Shown in pieces: positions 25,178 through 33,256 of a stretch of 64,000 bases of DNA (positions are counted from its first letter, which is position 1; each line of letters starts with the position of its first letter). Under the pieces are notes generated by a model. That model ran no database searches. It saw nothing but the letters and a program-made list of their open reading frames with translations, and was not told where the DNA came from. Source of the stretch: Streptomyces cavernicola (GTDB lineage Bacteria; Actinomycetota; Actinomycetes; Streptomycetales; Streptomycetaceae); assembly GCF_029968035.1 (NCBI RefSeq), contig NZ_JASCIQ010000001.1, positions 310,001-374,000 of the forward strand, read 5' to 3'. The translations under genes and the position numbers were made by a program.

Positions 25178-25334
25178 CGGCTGCCCGGCAAGCTCGGCCT
25201 GACAGTACGGCCGCACTCACCCGGCACGGACCGGGTGCCGTCGACGCTCCGGAGGGCGTGCAGAGACGCCGCCCCCACGAGTGGCGCCGATCGGCGACCC
25301 GGGTGTCGGGATGCCGGACCCAGGTGTCGAGGTG

Positions 25335-26021
25335 TCAGACCCCGGCACCCAGAGCCGAGTTGATGCGCTGCGGGTCGCCGCAGACGATCAGCAGGGCTCC
25401 GGCACGGCTGAGCGCGAGCGGCAGAGCGGTGACCGCTTCGTTGTCGGAATCGCCGTTGACGGCGACGACGACCACGGAGCGGCTGCCCGCTCGGGCGATG
25501 TCCGCTGCGGCGGCGTAGAACACGTCGTCGCGGGCATCGTGCTGGGCCCAGTAGGCGTCCGCGCCGAAGGACAGCTCGTGAGCTGCCCAGGGGTGCGGGT
25601 CGCCGGTGGTGATCACCAGGATCTCGCCGGGCTGGCGACCGCTGTCGAGCAGCAGGTCGACCGCTTCCTCCGCGGCGTCCAGCGCACCGTCGGCGGAGGC
25701 CGGGATCAGCTGGATCTGCGGAGTACCGGCCGACTCGCTCGCGGCGGCACGCGCGGACCCCTGGGCCGGCACGGTGGCGGGCGCAGCGGGGGCCGGCTTG
25801 GCGGCGGGAGTGGCAGTGGGGGCAGCCGGGCCCGGCTTGGCCGGGGTGCGCTGCGCGGGAGGCGTAGGCCTCGGGGGACCCGGGCGTCCCGGTCGCGGCG
25901 GTGCCGCGGGGCGGGGGCCGGGTACGGGACGGGGGGTCGGCGCGGTGCGGCCGTTGGCCGGAGTTGCGCGGGGACCCTGGGCGCTCTCGTGAATCTGAGG
26001 CTCCTCGGGAATGAGAGGCAT
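25335..26021 (-). CDS. hypothetical protein with Pro/Ala-rich N-terminus
   Basis: Protein of 228 residues from ATG 26019-26021; no strong ribosome site is seen. After MPLIPEEPQIHES comes a Pro/Ala/Arg-rich region to about residue 100, likely disordered. A compact C-terminal domain follows (DGALDAAEEAVDLLLDSGRQPGEILVITTGDPHPWAAHEL, then VVVVAVNGDSDNEAVTALPLALSRAGALLIVCGDPQRIN). The Rossmann-like alternation and the GDPQRIN ending recall the nucleotide-binding C-terminal segments of UvrD/ATPase proteins, but no P-loop is present. It lies 71 bp downstream of rnhB on the same strand. Confidence 0.65.
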   Translation of the reverse strand: MPLIPEEPQIHESAQGPRATPANGRTAPTPRPVPGPRPAAPPRPGRPGPPRPTPPAQRTPAKPGPAAPTATPAAKPAPAAPATVPAQGSARAAASESAGTPQIQLIPASADGALDAAEEAVDLLLDSGRQPGEILVITTGDPHPWAAHELSFGADAYWAQHDARDDVFYAAAADIARAGSRSVVVVAVNGDSDNEAVTALPLALSRAGALLIVCGDPQRINSALGAGV

Positions 26022-26092
26022 GAGTGGTTGTCTATCAAACGCCGGTGCGCACGGCACCGGCGGGTGGCACATGAGTGCGACCGGCAATGGTG

Positions 26093-26797
26093 TCAGAAAT
26101 CGAAGCCGAGTTGCCCCTCGATTTCCGGGGTGCCGCCGCTGAGCACCGGTACGCGGTTCTTCTTGAGATGCCGCCACTGGGGCAGCGCGTCGAGATAGGA
26201 CCACGACAGCCGGTGGTACGGGGTCGGACCCCGCTCCTCAAGCGCCGCCTTGTGCACCGGCGAGGGGTAACCCGCGTTGGCGCCGAAGGCGAAGTCTGCG
26301 TGTTCGGCGTCCAGTTCGGCCATCATGGCGTCGCGGCTGACCTTGGCGATGACCGAGGCCGCAGCGACGGCGACGCAGGACTGGTCCCCCTTGATGACCG
26401 TACGGACCTTCCAGGGGGCGCCGAGATAATCGTGCTTGCCGTCGAGGATCACCGCGTCCGGGCGGACCGGCAGACCTTCGAGTGCGCGCACCGCGGCGAG
26501 GCGGAGCGCTGCGGTCATGCCGAGCTCGTCGATCTCTTCCGGAGAGGAGTGACCGAGCGCGTAGGCGGTGACCCAGTCCCTCAGCACCTCCGCAAGCTCG
26601 TCGCGTCGTTTGACGGTGAGGAGCTTGGAGTCGGTGAGTCCGGCGGGCGGCCGCCTCAGTCCGGTGACCGCCGCGCAGACGGTGACGGGCCCGGCCCAGG
26701 CGCCCCGTCCCACCTCGTCGACCCCGGCGACGAGCTTCGCTCCGGTGGTTGCCCGAAGGGAACGCTCGACGGTGTGGGTGGGTGCTTCGTACGGCAT
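26093..26797 (-). CDS. rnhB: ribonuclease HII
   Basis: Enzyme that removes RNA, including single ribonucleotides, from DNA hybrids. 234 residues, normal length. Catalytic residues are visible: Asp27-Glu28 in [14 protein letters not shown], the third acidic residue in [13 protein letters not shown], and a fourth in the [10 protein letters not shown] helix. The [11 protein letters not shown] segment is typical of the family. Start ATG 26795-26797. Confidence 0.93.
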   Translation of the reverse strand: MPYEAPTHTVERSLRATTGAKLVAGVDEVGRGAWAGPVTVCAAVTGLRRPPAGLTDSKLLTVKRRDELAEVLRDWVTAYALGHSSPEEIDELGMTAALRLAAVRALEGLPVRPDAVILDGKHDYLGAPWKVRTVIKGDQSCVAVAAASVIAKVSRDAMMAELDAEHADFAFGANAGYPSPVHKAALEERGPTPYHRLSWSYLDALPQWRHLKKNRVPVLSGGTPEIEGQLGFDF

Positions 26798-27137
26798 GGC
26801 GCAGACAGGTTACGCCGCCCGGTGGGCGCTGCGACACCCCGGTTCCCGGAACGGGGAGATCGATTTCCTTCGGCCGGGGGTCCAACGGTCCGAAGCGGCG
26901 GATTCAAGAACTCGATCTCGCTACGAGCATTGCACTAGCAATCGAAGAAAGCGAGACCCCTACAGGGCTCACAGAGGGGCCGAAGCCCACCGTCAGCACT
27001 CACCGCCAGCGACGCATCCTCACCCCTCACCAACAGGGCACACAACCACATAACCACCAGCCAGAAAGGAATTTCGCCGCCCAGTCACGCACCGACGCGA
27101 GACCCAGGCCCCCACTCCCGCCCCCGAAAGAGCAGCC
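26798..27137. other. gap upstream of rnhB
   Basis: About 340 bases with no gene seen; 26925-27085 is relatively A/T- and CA-rich. It presumably holds the rnhB promoter and the end of the next leftward gene. Confidence 0.4.
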
Positions 27138-28043
27138 TCAGCCGGAGGTGGGCGCCCAAGCGGGAAGCGGTTCAGTTTGCTGCAGCCAAGACTCGGGAGG
27201 GGTGGTCTTGCCGCCGGAGGACACGACTCCGCCGACGATCGCGCAGGTCGTGTCCATGTCGCCGCCGACCTGCGCCGTCGTCCAGAAGGCCCGCTCGAAG
27301 TCGCCGAGGGAGCGCGCCGCGGACCAGAGGGCGAAGGGCACGGTGTCGTGGGCGGTGGTGCGACGGCCGCAGCCGAGGACGGCGGCGACGGTGGTGGAGT
27401 CGCTGTAGTCGAGCATGTCCCGGGCCCGCCGCAGGCCCGCGCCCACCGCGCTGCGCGGCACGAGCGCGACGACGCCGTCTAGCAGAGCCGCGGGGGTGGG
27501 TGGCCCTGCCGGGTCGGCGGCGAGTGCCGCGGCCGCCGCGACGGCCATCGCGCCGACGACGGCCTCACGGTGCTGATGCGTCGGGTAGGCGGAGATCTCC
27601 GCCTGGTGGGTGGCTTGTTCGGGGTCGTCGGCGTACCAGGCGCCGAGTGGGGCGATCCGCATGGCCGCGCCGTTGCCCCACGACCCCTGCCCCTTGAACA
27701 GGGCCGAGGAGAGCTCGCGCCAGTCGCCGCCCTCGCGGACGAGGCGCAGGAGTCGGTTCACGGCGGGCCCGTAGCCGCGGTCGAAGTCGTGGTGCTCGGC
27801 GAAGGACTGGGCGAGCGCGTCCTGATCGATACGCCCGTGCGCCGCCAGGACGGCGAGCACGGAGCAGGCCATCTCGGTGTCGTCGGTCCACTGCCAGGTT
27901 CCTTGCGGCACTTCACGGCGCTTGAGGAGCGGATAGTTCGCGGGGACGAAGAACTGGGACCCGAGGGCGTCCCCCACCGCGAGACCGCGAAGGGCGGCGA
28001 GTGCGCGCTCCAGGCGCTGCTGGGAAGAGGAGTCAGCGATCAT
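27138..28043 (-). CDS. ADP-ribosylglycohydrolase (DraG-like)
   Basis: Protein of 301 residues. The dimetal ADP-ribosylglycohydrolase motifs are present: GLAVGDALGSQF near the N-terminus, WTDDTEM at residues 52-58, GNGAAMRIAPLG in the middle, and GGDMDTTCAIVGG near the C-terminus that supplies the second Asp cluster. These enzymes remove ADP-ribose from proteins or DNA. No matching ADP-ribosyltransferase is next to it. Confidence 0.88.
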   Translation of the reverse strand: MIADSSSQQRLERALAALRGLAVGDALGSQFFVPANYPLLKRREVPQGTWQWTDDTEMACSVLAVLAAHGRIDQDALAQSFAEHHDFDRGYGPAVNRLLRLVREGGDWRELSSALFKGQGSWGNGAAMRIAPLGAWYADDPEQATHQAEISAYPTHQHREAVVGAMAVAAAAALAADPAGPPTPAALLDGVVALVPRSAVGAGLRRARDMLDYSDSTTVAAVLGCGRRTTAHDTVPFALWSAARSLGDFERAFWTTAQVGGDMDTTCAIVGGVVSSGGKTTPPESWLQQTEPLPAWAPTSG

Positions 28044-28186
28044 GGCTCTGCCACTCTAATTCGTCGGCCCCCGGTCCAGCACCACGCCGACGCTATCCGG
28101 CCCCTTAGCCCCCCCTAGCGCCCCCTAGCTCCCTCCCCCGCGACTCCCGCCGCAGAGAATCAGTCACTGCCTGCTCAGAGCATCAG

Positions 28187-29101
28187 TCACTGCCTGCTCA
28201 GCGGAGTCTCAGATTCCACGCGGGACAGTTTCTCCGGATTGCGGACGTAGTACAGACCGCTGATGCGCCCGCCGTCGACGGCCACCGCCATGACCCCGTC
28301 CAGCTCGCCGTCCAGGTGCACGACGAGGGCGGGGTTCCCGTTGACCACGGTCGGGGCCAGGGTGATCGGGAGCTGGTTCTTGCCGAGTCCGCCGAGCATG
28401 AAGCGGGCCACCTTTTCGGCGCCGTTGATCGGTCGCGGCGCCGCCTGCTTGATGCCGCCGCCGTCGCTGACGAGGACGACCTCCGGCGCGAGCACGTCCA
28501 TGAGCCCCTGCAGGTCACCGGTCTCGAGGACGCGTCGGAAGGAGTGCAGCGCCGCCCGCGTCTCGTCGGGCGACACCGTCTGCCGCGGGCGGCGCGCGTC
28601 GACGTGCTTACGGGCCCGGTGCGCGATCTGCCGTACGGCGGCCGGGCTCTTGCCGACGGCGTCCGCGATCTCGTCGTATCCGAGGTCGAAGGCCTCACGC
28701 AGTACGAAGACGGCGCGTTCGGTCGGCGAGAGCGTTTCGAGGACGAGCATCAGGGCCATGGAGACGCTCTCCGCGAGCAGTGCGTCCTCGGCCACGTCCG
28801 GCGCGGTGAGCATCGGTTCGGGCAGCCAGGGTCCGACGTACGACTCCTTGCGGCGCTTGAGCGTGCGCAGTCGGTTGAGGGCCTGCCGGGTCGTCGTGCG
28901 CACCAGGTAGGCGCGCTGGTCGCGCACCTGCCGCAGGTCCACGGTGACCCAGCGCAGCCAGGTCTCCTGGAGCACGTCCTCGGCGTCGGCGGCCGAGCCG
29001 AGCATCTCGTACGCGACGGTGAAAAGCAGGTTGCGGTGTGCCACGAAGGTCTCGGTGGCCTCGTCGAAAGCGGGCCCCTCCGCGGCCTGGTCCTCGCCCA
29101 T
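28187..29101 (-). CDS. ECF41-type RNA polymerase sigma factor (SigJ-like)
   Basis: Protein of 304 residues from ATG 29099-29101 with a GGGAG ribosome site; an upstream Gly/Met-rich extension is probably not translated. Sigma region 2 (NLLFTVAYEMLGSAADAEDVLQETWLRW) and region 4 (LSPTERAVFVLREAFDLGYDEIADAVGKSPAAVRQIAHRARKHV) are followed by a SnoaL-like domain of about 110 residues ending in NPEKL. That matches the NPDKL motif diagnostic of ECF41 sigma factors, whose C-terminal domain acts as a fused anti-sigma. Consistent with the group, it follows an oxidoreductase gene in an apparent operon. Confidence 0.88.
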   Translation of the reverse strand: MGEDQAAEGPAFDEATETFVAHRNLLFTVAYEMLGSAADAEDVLQETWLRWVTVDLRQVRDQRAYLVRTTTRQALNRLRTLKRRKESYVGPWLPEPMLTAPDVAEDALLAESVSMALMLVLETLSPTERAVFVLREAFDLGYDEIADAVGKSPAAVRQIAHRARKHVDARRPRQTVSPDETRAALHSFRRVLETGDLQGLMDVLAPEVVLVSDGGGIKQAAPRPINGAEKVARFMLGGLGKNQLPITLAPTVVNGNPALVVHLDGELDGVMAVAVDGGRISGLYYVRNPEKLSRVESETPLSRQ

Positions 29102-29192
29102 GTCACTCCCAGCACTCACGCCCATCCCCGTCCCCATGCCCATCCTCGTTCGCCCATCTCCCACGGCAAGCGGTCCTCACTCATACCGCGCC

Positions 29193-30434
29193 TCACCGCA
29201 CGGCCGCCGACCGATTCCCCTGCGACTCGGCCTCCGCCACCGGAGGCTGCGCCGCCGCCCGCACCGCCGCCGCGCGCTTGCCGTCCTTCATCCACCAGGC
29301 GACGGCGCCGGGGCGGCGTGCCTCGAACCGCAGTTGCCAGACGATGCCCCGGCAGATGAACTCCTTGATCTTCGCGCCCGGTCGGCCCGCGAAGTAGTAC
29401 GGCCGCGCGATGTCGTCCTTCGACGCGGTCTGGAAGATCCCCGCACGCCGGCCGAGGCTGATGCACTGGCTGACGAAGGCGACCTCGGCCGCCCGCGGCT
29501 GCTCCCCCGCGATCCGGCGGAGCACCGTCTCGGCGGCCTGCGGGCCGAGTTGGACGGCGGCCTGGCAGCTCATCCGGTACGGCAGGTCCGAGGGCGCCGC
29601 CGCGTCCCCGGTGGCGACGATACGTACGTCGTCCACGCTGGTCAGGGTCTCGTCGGTGCGGAGGCGGCCCAGCTCGTCGGTGCTCAGTCCGCTGCGGCGG
29701 GCCAGGTCGGGCACGCCGAATCCGGCGCTCCAGATCGTCACTCGGCTCGGCACCTCGCGGCCGTCGGCGAGGCGTACGGAATCGGCGGTCACCGCCGTCA
29801 CGTGCGTCCCGGGCCCGTCGAGCACCGTCACGCCGAGCGAGGCCAGCCGGTCGGCGACCGAGCGGCGGCCCCGAGGGTGCAGATACGGCCCGAGTTCCCC
29901 GCCGCAGACCAGGGTCACCGCCCGGCCCTCCTCGGCGAGTTCGGCGGCGGTCTCGATGCCGGTCGGACCCGCGCCGACCACCGTCACCGGCGCCGACGCG
30001 GGTGCCGCGGCCACGACCGGACGCAGCCGCTCCGCCTCCTCGAGGGTGGCGATCGGGTACGCGAAGTCGGCTGCGCCCGGCACGTCCGGCAGGGCGCTGC
30101 CGCTGCCCACCGCGTAGATCAGGTGGTCGTAGCCGAGCGTGGAGCCGCTCGCCAGGGTCAGGCTGCGCACGGGGGCGTCGATGCGCGTCACCGTGTCGAC
30201 GACGAGCCGCACCCGCGCGGCGAGCATCCTGCCGTAGTCGACGACCGCGTCGTGGGACCCGCCGACCAGCTGGTGCAGGCGGATGCGGTCGACGAAGTCC
30301 GGGCGCGTGTTGATCAGCGTCACGGACACGTCATCGCGCTGCGTCAGGCGGTTGGCGGCCATCACGCCCGCGTACCCGCCGCCGATCACGAGCACCTCGG
30401 TCGTCGGCGCCGCCGTGCCGGTGTTGTCAGCCAT
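29193..30434 (-). CDS. FAD-dependent NADH dehydrogenase-like oxidoreductase
   Basis: Protein of 413 residues from ATG 30432-30434, with a strong GCGGAGGAAA ribosome site. The N-terminal dinucleotide fold VLVIGGGYAGVMAANRL binds FAD; a second, VTVVGAGPTGIETAAELAE near residue 150, binds NAD(P)H. DVRIVATGDAAAP contributes the FAD-ribityl motif. The overall pattern is that of type II NADH dehydrogenases/disulfide reductase-like flavoproteins. No C-terminal membrane helix is obvious. It precedes the ECF41 sigma gene by 91 bp and is probably its main target. Confidence 0.85.
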   Translation of the reverse strand: MADNTGTAAPTTEVLVIGGGYAGVMAANRLTQRDDVSVTLINTRPDFVDRIRLHQLVGGSHDAVVDYGRMLAARVRLVVDTVTRIDAPVRSLTLASGSTLGYDHLIYAVGSGSALPDVPGAADFAYPIATLEEAERLRPVVAAAPASAPVTVVGAGPTGIETAAELAEEGRAVTLVCGGELGPYLHPRGRRSVADRLASLGVTVLDGPGTHVTAVTADSVRLADGREVPSRVTIWSAGFGVPDLARRSGLSTDELGRLRTDETLTSVDDVRIVATGDAAAPSDLPYRMSCQAAVQLGPQAAETVLRRIAGEQPRAAEVAFVSQCISLGRRAGIFQTASKDDIARPYYFAGRPGAKIKEFICRGIVWQLRFEARRPGAVAWWMKDGKRAAAVRAAAQPPVAEAESQGNRSAAVR

Positions 30435-30469
30435 GGTCTTTCCTCCGCTCCAGGGGGGTTCGACCTCAA

Positions 30470-30496
30470 GACACCGCCTGGCCGAAAGCTGTGACA
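30470..30496 (-). promoter_or_regulatory. ECF41-type promoter
   Basis: On the minus strand TGTCACA (30496-30490), a 16-bp spacer and TGTC (30473-30470) stand 35 bp before the oxidoreductase start codon. The known ECF41 consensus is TGTCACA with CGTC about 16 bp downstream, so only one base differs. It implies autoregulation of the oxidoreductase-sigma operon. Confidence 0.65.
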
Positions 30497-30515
30497 CCCC
30501 GCGCGCAGAAATCGG

Positions 30516-31175
30516 CTACCGCATCTGGTCGTACGTCTCCGGCTCGCGCCACCGTACGAACGGCCGGTCCAGGGAGTAGCGTCCGTCCGCGCCGAGGATC
30601 AGCGACCGCACCTCCGCGTTGCCCGGGTTGGACAGCGCCTCGAACTCGGCGACCGACCAGTGGAACCAGCGCATGCAGAACAGCCGCATGGTCAGACCGT
30701 GGGTGACGAGCAGGACGTTCGGCGGATGGTCCGGCGCCTCGAAGCTGCGGTACAGGCTCTCCAGGAACGCGCCGACCCGGTCGTACACATCCGCCCCGGA
30801 CTCGCCCTGCGCGAAGCGGTAGAAGAAGTGCCCGTAGGCATCGCGATAGGCCTTCTGCAGCCGTACGTCGTCGCGGTCCTGCCAGTTGCCCCAGTCCTGC
30901 TCGCGCAGCCGCGGCTCCTCGCGCACGCGGATCAGGGCGGGGTCGAGGTCGAAGGCGCGCAGCGTCTCGAGCGTGCGCCGGTACGGCGAGACGTACACGC
31001 TGACGCGCTCCTGACCGAAGAGTTCCCGCAGGTGCTCGCCGGTCGCCTCGGCCTGGCGGCGGCCGATGTCGGTGAGGCGCAGCGCGTGGTCGGGCTCCCG
31101 CTCGTAGACGGTGTCGTCGGCATTGCCTTCCGACTCTCCGTGCCGGACGAGGACGATGCGCCGAGGACGTGCCAT
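30516..31175 (-). CDS. histidine phosphatase family protein
   Basis: Protein of 219 residues with the branch-1 signature VLVRHGESEGNADD (Arg11-His12-Gly13-Glu14), a second Arg in SPYRRTLET, a Glu-containing REQDWGNW loop, and the second catalytic His in LLVTHGLTMRLF. Such phosphoglycerate-mutase-fold enzymes remove phosphate from diverse substrates; the substrate cannot be told from sequence. Confidence 0.88.
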   Translation of the reverse strand: MARPRRIVLVRHGESEGNADDTVYEREPDHALRLTDIGRRQAEATGEHLRELFGQERVSVYVSPYRRTLETLRAFDLDPALIRVREEPRLREQDWGNWQDRDDVRLQKAYRDAYGHFFYRFAQGESGADVYDRVGAFLESLYRSFEAPDHPPNVLLVTHGLTMRLFCMRWFHWSVAEFEALSNPGNAEVRSLILGADGRYSLDRPFVRWREPETYDQMR

Positions 31176-31212
31176 GCGGAAACCCTAGAACCTTCCGGAT
31201 CCGGCGGGTGTG

Positions 31213-31818
31213 TCAGACCGTCCACGAGGGTTCGAGTTGCACGACGTCCCCGTCGAGGGCCGCCACATCGGCCTCGGTCTGCGCTCGCAGGGTGAGCCGC
31301 TCCACGCGCTCGACCTGGTACTTCCCGTACTCGGCGGTCGACTGCCACATGGAGAGCACCAGGAACTCGTGCTCCGGCGCCTCCCCGAAGAGGCCGCGCA
31401 CCATGCCGGGAGAGCCGGCCATCGCCGGGTTCCAGATCTTTTCCTGTACGAGCGCGAAGTGTTCGACGCGGTCCTCGCGCACCTTGCAGTGCGCGAGCCG
31501 CACCACGTCCGCGTCGGCGAAGTGCGGTTCGAAGCCGGTCTTCACGTCGAAGCGGTGGTCGAAGAGCTTGACCTGCAGGTCCTTGTACGTACCGGCCTGG
31601 GCGGCATGCAGCCGGTCGTGCGAGCGGGCCATGAAGGAGTCGTAGAACGCGCGGCTCTCCCAGAACGATATGACGTGCACCGTGTCCGGCCGCCGACGGC
31701 TCCACCCACCGCCCTGTCCTCGAAACCCCGGCTCCCCCAGAAGCCCCGCCCACTTTCGCTGCCCCCGCTCGAACCCCCGGCGGTCCATCACGGTGCAGCG
31801 AATCCACTTGACCAGCAC
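31213..31818 (-). CDS. DUF4937/YdbC-like protein
   Basis: Protein of 201 residues from GTG 31816-31818. The N-terminus MLVKWIRCTVMDRRGFERGQRKWAGL and HVISFWESRAFYDSFMARSHDRL fit a ferredoxin-like dimeric alpha/beta fold, repeated in the second half (CKVREDRVEHFALVQEKIWNPAM, FLVLSMWQSTAEYGKYQVERVERL). This matches the YdbC/DUF4937 family. Function unknown; antibiotic-biosynthesis-monooxygenase-like folds are related. Confidence 0.75.
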   Translation of the reverse strand: MLVKWIRCTVMDRRGFERGQRKWAGLLGEPGFRGQGGGWSRRRPDTVHVISFWESRAFYDSFMARSHDRLHAAQAGTYKDLQVKLFDHRFDVKTGFEPHFADADVVRLAHCKVREDRVEHFALVQEKIWNPAMAGSPGMVRGLFGEAPEHEFLVLSMWQSTAEYGKYQVERVERLTLRAQTEADVAALDGDVVQLEPSWTV

Positions 31819-31859
31819 CGCGCCATCCTATGCCGCTGAGCACGCCGGCGGTCACTCCC

Positions 31860-31928
31860 TGTGGACAACTGCCTGTGGACGACGACCTGTTGAGAAACGG
31901 TGCCTGTTGAGAAACAGCCTGTGGACAA
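31860..31928. promoter_or_regulatory. cluster of DnaA-box-like sequences and 13-bp repeats
   Basis: TGTGGACAA, the exact complement of the Streptomyces DnaA-box consensus TTGTCCACA, occurs at 31860-31868 and 31920-31928; a one-mismatch copy is at 31874-31882. Between them cctgttgagaaac is directly repeated at 31886-31898 and 31903-31915. The cluster lies between divergent genes, not in an oriC context. Confidence 0.6.
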
Positions 31929-32033
31929 CGGGTGCGCTCCCGGGTGCCGGTTGTCAGTGGCAGGCCGTAACGTGTCTCATCGGACGTGACCATGTGAGGG
32001 AACATCAACTCGCCGTCCAGGAGGGGGAGTCCA

Positions 32034-32564
32034 GTGAGCAGCGTCAAGAAGGGCCTCGGCAAGGTCGAGGTGGCTCTGAGGTGGGACCCGAGCCCGATGG
32101 GTGCGCCGGAGCACGACTTGGACCTCGTCGCGGCGGCGTACACGGAGGGCGCGGGGTACGCCGAGCCGGAGTACGTGGTGCATTTCGACAGCCGTTCCCC
32201 GGACGGCACGATCAACCTCAACCGCGACAGCCGTACGGGCCAGGGCTTCGGCTACGACGAGGTCATGACGCTGGAGTTCGACCGCCTCGCGGAGTCGTAC
32301 ACGCGGGTCGTGGTCGGTGTGGTGATACAGCAGAACGAGGACCGGAAGACCTTCGCCGACATCGAGAATACCGGCGTGCGCATCGCCGAGGGCTACACGG
32401 AGTTGGCGACGAGCGACCTCGCCGAGGCCGCGGGCGGCACGGCGGCGACGATCGCCGAGTTCACCCGGGACCCGGAGACCGGCACGTGGGAGTTCCGCAG
32501 CACGATCCGCGGCTTCGACGCCGACCCCACGTCCTTCGCGGCCCAGCTGGGCGCGCTGAGTTGA
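32034..32564 (+). CDS. TerD-family protein
   Basis: Protein of 176 residues from GTG 32034, with a GGAGGGGGAG ribosome site. The TerD fold is recognisable: VEVALRWDPSP at the start, a LVAAAYTE strand, YVVHFDSRSPDGTINLNRDSRTG, and the calcium-site-like DEVMTLEFDRLAESYTRVVVGVVI stretch. TerD proteins bind Ca2+ and belong to stress-response systems; in Streptomyces they affect differentiation. Only a single ter-type gene is seen here. Confidence 0.85.
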   Translation: MSSVKKGLGKVEVALRWDPSPMGAPEHDLDLVAAAYTEGAGYAEPEYVVHFDSRSPDGTINLNRDSRTGQGFGYDEVMTLEFDRLAESYTRVVVGVVIQQNEDRKTFADIENTGVRIAEGYTELATSDLAEAAGGTAATIAEFTRDPETGTWEFRSTIRGFDADPTSFAAQLGALS

Positions 32565-32592
32565 GCCCCGAACGCACTCGGGCACCGGGCTC

Positions 32593-33156
32593 GTGATCGA
32601 GCGCCGGGCCGCGATCCGTGCTGTCGAGGAACAGCTGGAGCGCGACCACGAGCGGTGGCGCGCCACGCATCCGGACACGATGCGCATGGCCGTACTCGAG
32701 GTCGAGCGGCACGAACTGGTCTGGATCGTCCACTGGCAGTCCGAGCCGTACGTGCGCAGGCGTGACCCCGAGTTCATGGTGGCCGGCAACGGCCCGTACC
32801 TCGTGGACCGCGTCGACGGCGGGCTGCATCAGATCGGCGTCGTCTCGGCCCTGGGCGGGGCGTGGGCGGACGACTACCGCGCCCGGATCCGCGGCCTCCC
32901 GGTGCGCACGGCGGTGGACGATCTGCACGATTCGGTACGCGAAGTCGCCGCCGGGCGCGGCCGGTTGCACGCCGTCCGGGAACTGCGCCGACGGCTGCCG
33001 GTGCTGTCGCCGCCGGAGGCACTCGCGTACGTGAAGGGGTTGCTGGAGGGGGATCCGCCGGGGCGGCTCGTGGACGTGGCGGCCGAGGAACTCGTGGAGC
33101 CTCTTGATCCGGTGCTCAGCGTGACCACCATCCGCCCCGGCACACCGCCCTCCTGA
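32593..33156 (+). CDS. Imm35/YrhB-like domain protein
   Basis: Protein of 187 residues from GTG 32593, 28 bp after the TerD-family gene. The first 85 residues match the YrhB/immunity-protein-35 fold: RAAIRAVEEQLER, then VLEVERHELVWIVHWQSEPYV and an AGNGPYLVDRVDGGLHQIG ending. The C-terminal 90 residues are helical and unassigned. Imm35 proteins are often immunity factors of contact-dependent toxins, but no toxin gene is near. The ribosome site is weak. Confidence 0.65.
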   Translation: MIERRAAIRAVEEQLERDHERWRATHPDTMRMAVLEVERHELVWIVHWQSEPYVRRRDPEFMVAGNGPYLVDRVDGGLHQIGVVSALGGAWADDYRARIRGLPVRTAVDDLHDSVREVAAGRGRLHAVRELRRRLPVLSPPEALAYVKGLLEGDPPGRLVDVAAEELVEPLDPVLSVTTIRPGTPPS

Positions 33157-33176
33157 CAAACGCCCGCAGGGACGGC

Positions 33177-33208
33177 GAAGGGCGCCGGCCACAAGGCCGA
33201 CGCCCTTC
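33177..33208. terminator. terminator between convergent genes
   Basis: GAAGGGCG plus CCGGCC pair with GGCCGA and CGCCCTTC around ACAA, between the end of the Imm35-like gene and nrdJ. Confidence 0.8.
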
Positions 33209-33256
33209 CTCAACTCTCAGCAGCCGAGCTGCCGTTCAGCGCGTGAGCGCCTGGAT

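Noticed and set aside
31860..31928. Chromosomal origin oriC
   Set aside because: Only three boxes and no dnaA/dnaN neighbours; Streptomyces oriC has many more boxes.
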